Source: Alteribacter lacisalsi (GTDB lineage: Bacteria; Bacillota; Bacilli; Bacillales; Salisediminibacteriaceae). From it: DNA of 64,000 nucleotides. Each line of letters begins with the position of its first letter. Positions within the stretch are counted from its first letter, which is position 1. Positions 62,869 through 64,000 of the stretch are shown here, piece after piece. The position numbers and the translations under genes are program-made. The stretch is taken from contig NZ_PDOF01000001.1 in NCBI RefSeq assembly GCF_003226345.1, positions 1,550,001-1,614,000 on the forward strand, written 5' to 3'. The notes under the pieces were generated by a model. It was not told the origin of the DNA. It did no database searches and worked only from the letters and a program-made list of their open reading frames with translations.

Positions 62869-63939
62869 ATGAAACCTCATCAGGTAAGAGCCTTCGGAAA
62901 AGACCTCATCGGCATGGGGCTGCTTCTGTTGTTTCTAATCCTTTTTCTATTCAGTGACAGGCTGAGCAGTACCCAGTACATACAGGATCTCCCGGGAGCC
63001 TGGGTAAATGTGAACACGCTGTTTTTGAGTATCGTCATTGAAGCTGTTCCTTTTATTCTGCTTGGCGTTTTTGTGTCTGCCATGATTCAGATTTACGTGT
63101 CGGAAGAAACCATTCAGCGCTATCTCCCTAAAAATGCGATAGGGGCTTTGTTCCCGGCAGCAGTACTTGGTGCTATTTTCCCGCTCTGTGAGTGCGCCAT
63201 AGTACCGGTCGTTGCCCGCCTCGTGAAAAAAGGAATGCCGCTTCATGTAGGTGTTGTTTTTCTCGTTGCTGCACCGATTCTGAATCCGATAGTATTTGCC
63301 TCCACCTTCTTTGCTTTCGGTTCAAACTGGACTCATCCAGTCCTGCTGTCACGGATGGGACTCGCGTTTATTCTTTCTATTATAATCGGTTTCGTCCTAT
63401 ATATGCTGTTTAAGAACACCAGACAGTTAAGAGCCCAGGCTCAGAGCCTGACTGACCACGCTCATAATCATGAACATAATCACACTCACAGCAGCGGGGG
63501 AAAACCGACATTTATGACCCGTATTAAAGAAACCGTTTATCATGCCGTCGATGAATTCTTTCTGATGGGAAAATACTTAATCCTCGGAGCGCTGATCGCA
63601 GCTATGTTTCAGACCTTTCTTGACAGGTCGCTCCTGCAGACCATCGGAGCCAACGAGTATTCATCCACGCTTGTTATGATGGGATTTGCCTATCTGCTGT
63701 CACTCTGTTCGGAAGCGGACGCTTTTGTCGCCGCTTCGTTCCCGCAGTTTTCAGCCGGCTCACTCATTGCTTTTCTTGTATACGGACCGATGCTCGACCT
63801 GAAGAATACATTTATGCTTTTCGCATACTTCCGTGTTAAATTTGTTATTGCCTTCATGATTACAGTGACAATTACCGTATTTCTATCCATTCTTTTCGTC
63901 AATCGTTTTGTACTGCCAAACTGGTATATGTGGTTTTAG
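62869..63939 (+). CDS. Permease of the ArsP/YcgR (DUF318) family with His-rich loop
   Basis: The 356-residue protein has eight or so membrane helices in two halves joined by a cytoplasmic loop with alternating histidines (HAHNHEHNHTH, 197-207). PLCECAIVPVVARLVKKG (Cys107, Cys109) is the family hallmark. Members include ArsP-type organoarsenical exporters and YcgR; the substrate is unknown. The following gene begins 12 bp later and matches the TIGR03943 partner (YcgQ) that accompanies YcgR. Confidence 0.85.
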   Translation: MKPHQVRAFGKDLIGMGLLLLFLILFLFSDRLSSTQYIQDLPGAWVNVNTLFLSIVIEAVPFILLGVFVSAMIQIYVSEETIQRYLPKNAIGALFPAAVLGAIFPLCECAIVPVVARLVKKGMPLHVGVVFLVAAPILNPIVFASTFFAFGSNWTHPVLLSRMGLAFILSIIIGFVLYMLFKNTRQLRAQAQSLTDHAHNHEHNHTHSSGGKPTFMTRIKETVYHAVDEFFLMGKYLILGALIAAMFQTFLDRSLLQTIGANEYSSTLVMMGFAYLLSLCSEADAFVAASFPQFSAGSLIAFLVYGPMLDLKNTFMLFAYFRVKFVIAFMITVTITVFLSILFVNRFVLPNWYMWF

Positions 63940-63951
63940 GGGGAGTTTTCA

Positions 63952-64000
63952 TTGAGAGAGTATGATTTTTCGTTTCACGCTTTTATTCAGGGGATTATCC
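63952..64000 (+). CDS. TIGR03943/YcgQ-type protein, N-terminus only
   Basis: A TTG at 63952 follows GGGGGAG and opens LREYDFSFHAFIQGII before the window ends. The FHAFIQ start is typical of TIGR03943 proteins, which pair with YcgR-like permeases. Only 16 codons are visible. Confidence 0.6.
   Translation, partial: MREYDFSFHAFIQGII

Overview
The window looks like chromosomal DNA of an aerobic, endospore-forming member of the Bacillaceae. The evidence is dense synteny with the Bacillus subtilis chromosome (ypb/recQ, resABCDE, dacB-spmAB-rluB, scpAB-ypuI, rib, spoVA, spoIIA-sigF, fur-spoIIM-nudF), Gram-positive ribosome binding sites, and sporulation promoters for sigma-H and sigma-G. Exported proteins are very acidic (a lipoprotein at 13738-14493, the BtuF linker), which hints at a haloalkaliphilic or halotolerant lifestyle. 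I could not name the genus.

Layout. 1-9.3 kb: the N-terminal part of a B12-dependent photoreceptor-type MerR regulator (CarH/LitR class), then fhs, the ypbG/ypbF/ypbE/ypbD/recQ/ypbB cluster and some small unknown genes. 9.5-14.5 kb: ferredoxin, a LysM/M14 cell-wall peptidase, serA, a PHP phosphatase and a very acidic SurA-N-type lipoprotein. 14.6-18.9 kb: a cobalamin uptake and adenosylation operon (btuFCD plus a PduO-type adenosyltransferase) under a cobalamin riboswitch with a terminator. 19-25.7 kb: moaB, then the resABCDE cytochrome c biogenesis and redox-regulation cluster. 25.8-29 kb: rluB and the spore cortex genes dacB-spmA-spmB.

29.1-34.3 kb is the most unusual part. A second spoVA operon (YhcN/YlaJ-like lipoprotein, SpoVAC, SpoVAD, SpoVAEb, DUF1657, DUF421+DUF1657), flanked by two further DUF421 genes, sits between ypuI and dacB, which are neighbours in B. 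subtilis. Its gene content matches the spoVA2mob operon known for high spore heat resistance, but no transposon is visible. The complete ordinary operon spoVAA-AB-AC-AD-AEb-AEa-AF lies 11 kb further on (44.2-49.1 kb) behind a good sigma-G promoter.

34.4-44.1 kb: ypuI, scpB-scpA, a DUF309 gene, the riboflavin operon ribD-E-BA-H-T under an FMN riboswitch, ppiB, and lysA under a lysine riboswitch. 49.3-58.9 kb: sigF-spoIIAB-spoIIAA with a sigma-H promoter, dacF, the nucleoside salvage genes pdp, punA and deoB, then xerD, yqzK, fur and spoIIM. 59-64 kb: nudF, a mciZ homologue (FtsZ inhibitor), a DUF3866 gene, yqkF, a TlpA-type thiol oxidoreductase, and a permease with a His-rich loop followed by the start of its usual partner.

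Three metabolite riboswitches (cobalamin, FMN, lysine) are present, each followed by an intrinsic terminator. Intergenic gaps carry degenerate copies of a GC-rich dispersed repeat. I saw no tRNA or rRNA genes, CRISPR arrays, prophage or insertion sequences.
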